A stretch of DNA of 64,000 nucleotides from Actinomycetaceae bacterium (GTDB taxonomy: Bacteria; Actinomycetota; Actinomycetes; Actinomycetales; Actinomycetaceae). The stretch covers positions 1-64,000 of the forward strand of contig JAUNVG010000001.1 of assembly GCA_030537735.1 (NCBI GenBank), in the 5' to 3' direction. A program made the position numbers and the translations under genes. Below are positions 63,920-64,000 of this stretch, piece after piece. Every line of letters begins with the position of its first letter. The first letter of the stretch is position 1. The notes below the pieces were generated by a model. It was given only the letters and a program-made list of their open reading frames with translations, did no database searches and was not told where the DNA came from.

Positions 63920-64000
63920 TTACTGACACTTCCGGCAAGTTCCGTAGACTTCAATATTGTGTTCAAGATCGACGTAGCCGAACTTGCTACCGAGGCTTTT
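63920..64000 (-). CDS. Fur-family metal-dependent regulator, C-terminal fragment
   Basis: Only the last 26 residues are in the window: KSLGSKFGYVDLEHNIEVYGTCRKCQ. The HNIEVYGTCRKC segment is the C-terminal metal-site signature of Fur/Zur-type regulators, with the CxxC structural zinc pair. The rest of the gene lies beyond the right edge. Whether it senses iron or zinc cannot be decided from this fragment. Confidence 0.75.
   Translation of the reverse strand, partial: KSLGSKFGYVDLEHNIEVYGTCRKCQ

Overview
The window is a stretch of chromosome from a moderately high-GC Gram-positive actinobacterium. A family-level guess of Actinomycetaceae or a relative is inference. The evidence is the tig-clpP1-clpP2-clpX order with paired ClpPs, a ClgR-like operator, a DUF3097 protein, HrcA with CIRCE, a long-form LeuA with a short leucine-rich leader, frequent GTG and TTG starts, and hairpin terminators that often lack a U-tract. 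There are no insertion sequences, rRNA genes or CRISPR arrays.

Left edge (1-3.5 kb): an accessory island. It holds a prophage remnant whose HK97-type portal gene is cut by an in-frame amber codon. Next comes a visibly AT-richer two-gene operon encoding a helix-turn-helix protein of unknown function translationally coupled to an Abi-family HEPN protein. The island ends at the 3' end of a tRNA-Gly gene, and a tRNA-Pro follows. The two-gene module is the best candidate here for an undescribed defence or toxin-antitoxin system.

3.5-13.3 kb: housekeeping genes. Trigger factor, ClpP1, ClpP2 and ClpX form a protein quality-control block. A chorismate mutase, a long-chain acyl-CoA ligase and ValS follow.

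13.3-31.6 kb: a catabolic region apparently governed by one GntR/FCD regulator. It encodes a TRAP transporter with nonsense codons in both dctP and dctQ, and the homoprotocatechuate (3,4-dihydroxyphenylacetate) meta-cleavage pathway: HpaD, HpaE, a fused FAH-RraA protein in the HpaG position, HpaH, HpaI and succinate-semialdehyde dehydrogenase. The choline-to-betaine genes betB, betA and betT lie in the same transcription unit as the succinate-semialdehyde dehydrogenase. A palindrome, ATCGTATACGAT or close variants, sits just downstream of, or over, the -10 boxes of four transcription units and is the probable operator. No ring-hydroxylating HpaBC and no HpaF isomerase are seen.

31.6-46.2 kb: proC, the DNA-uptake genes comEA and comEC (the latter without the usual C-terminal metallo-beta-lactamase domain), an aldo-keto reductase, holA, a stand-alone PTS enzyme I, a three-domain IIA-HPr-EI fusion with its IIBC permease, rpsT, and two divergent membrane proteins of unknown function.

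46.2-64 kb: a dense core block. lepA-trmB-hemW are followed by DUF3097 and an L,D-transpeptidase. Then hrcA-dnaJ-rsmE-phoH-ybeY-hlyC/corC-era form a probable operon headed by a CIRCE element. leuA is preceded by a leader-peptide attenuator with three consecutive leucine codons. recO, uppS, a DedA-like membrane protein and the 3' end of a Fur-family gene close the window.
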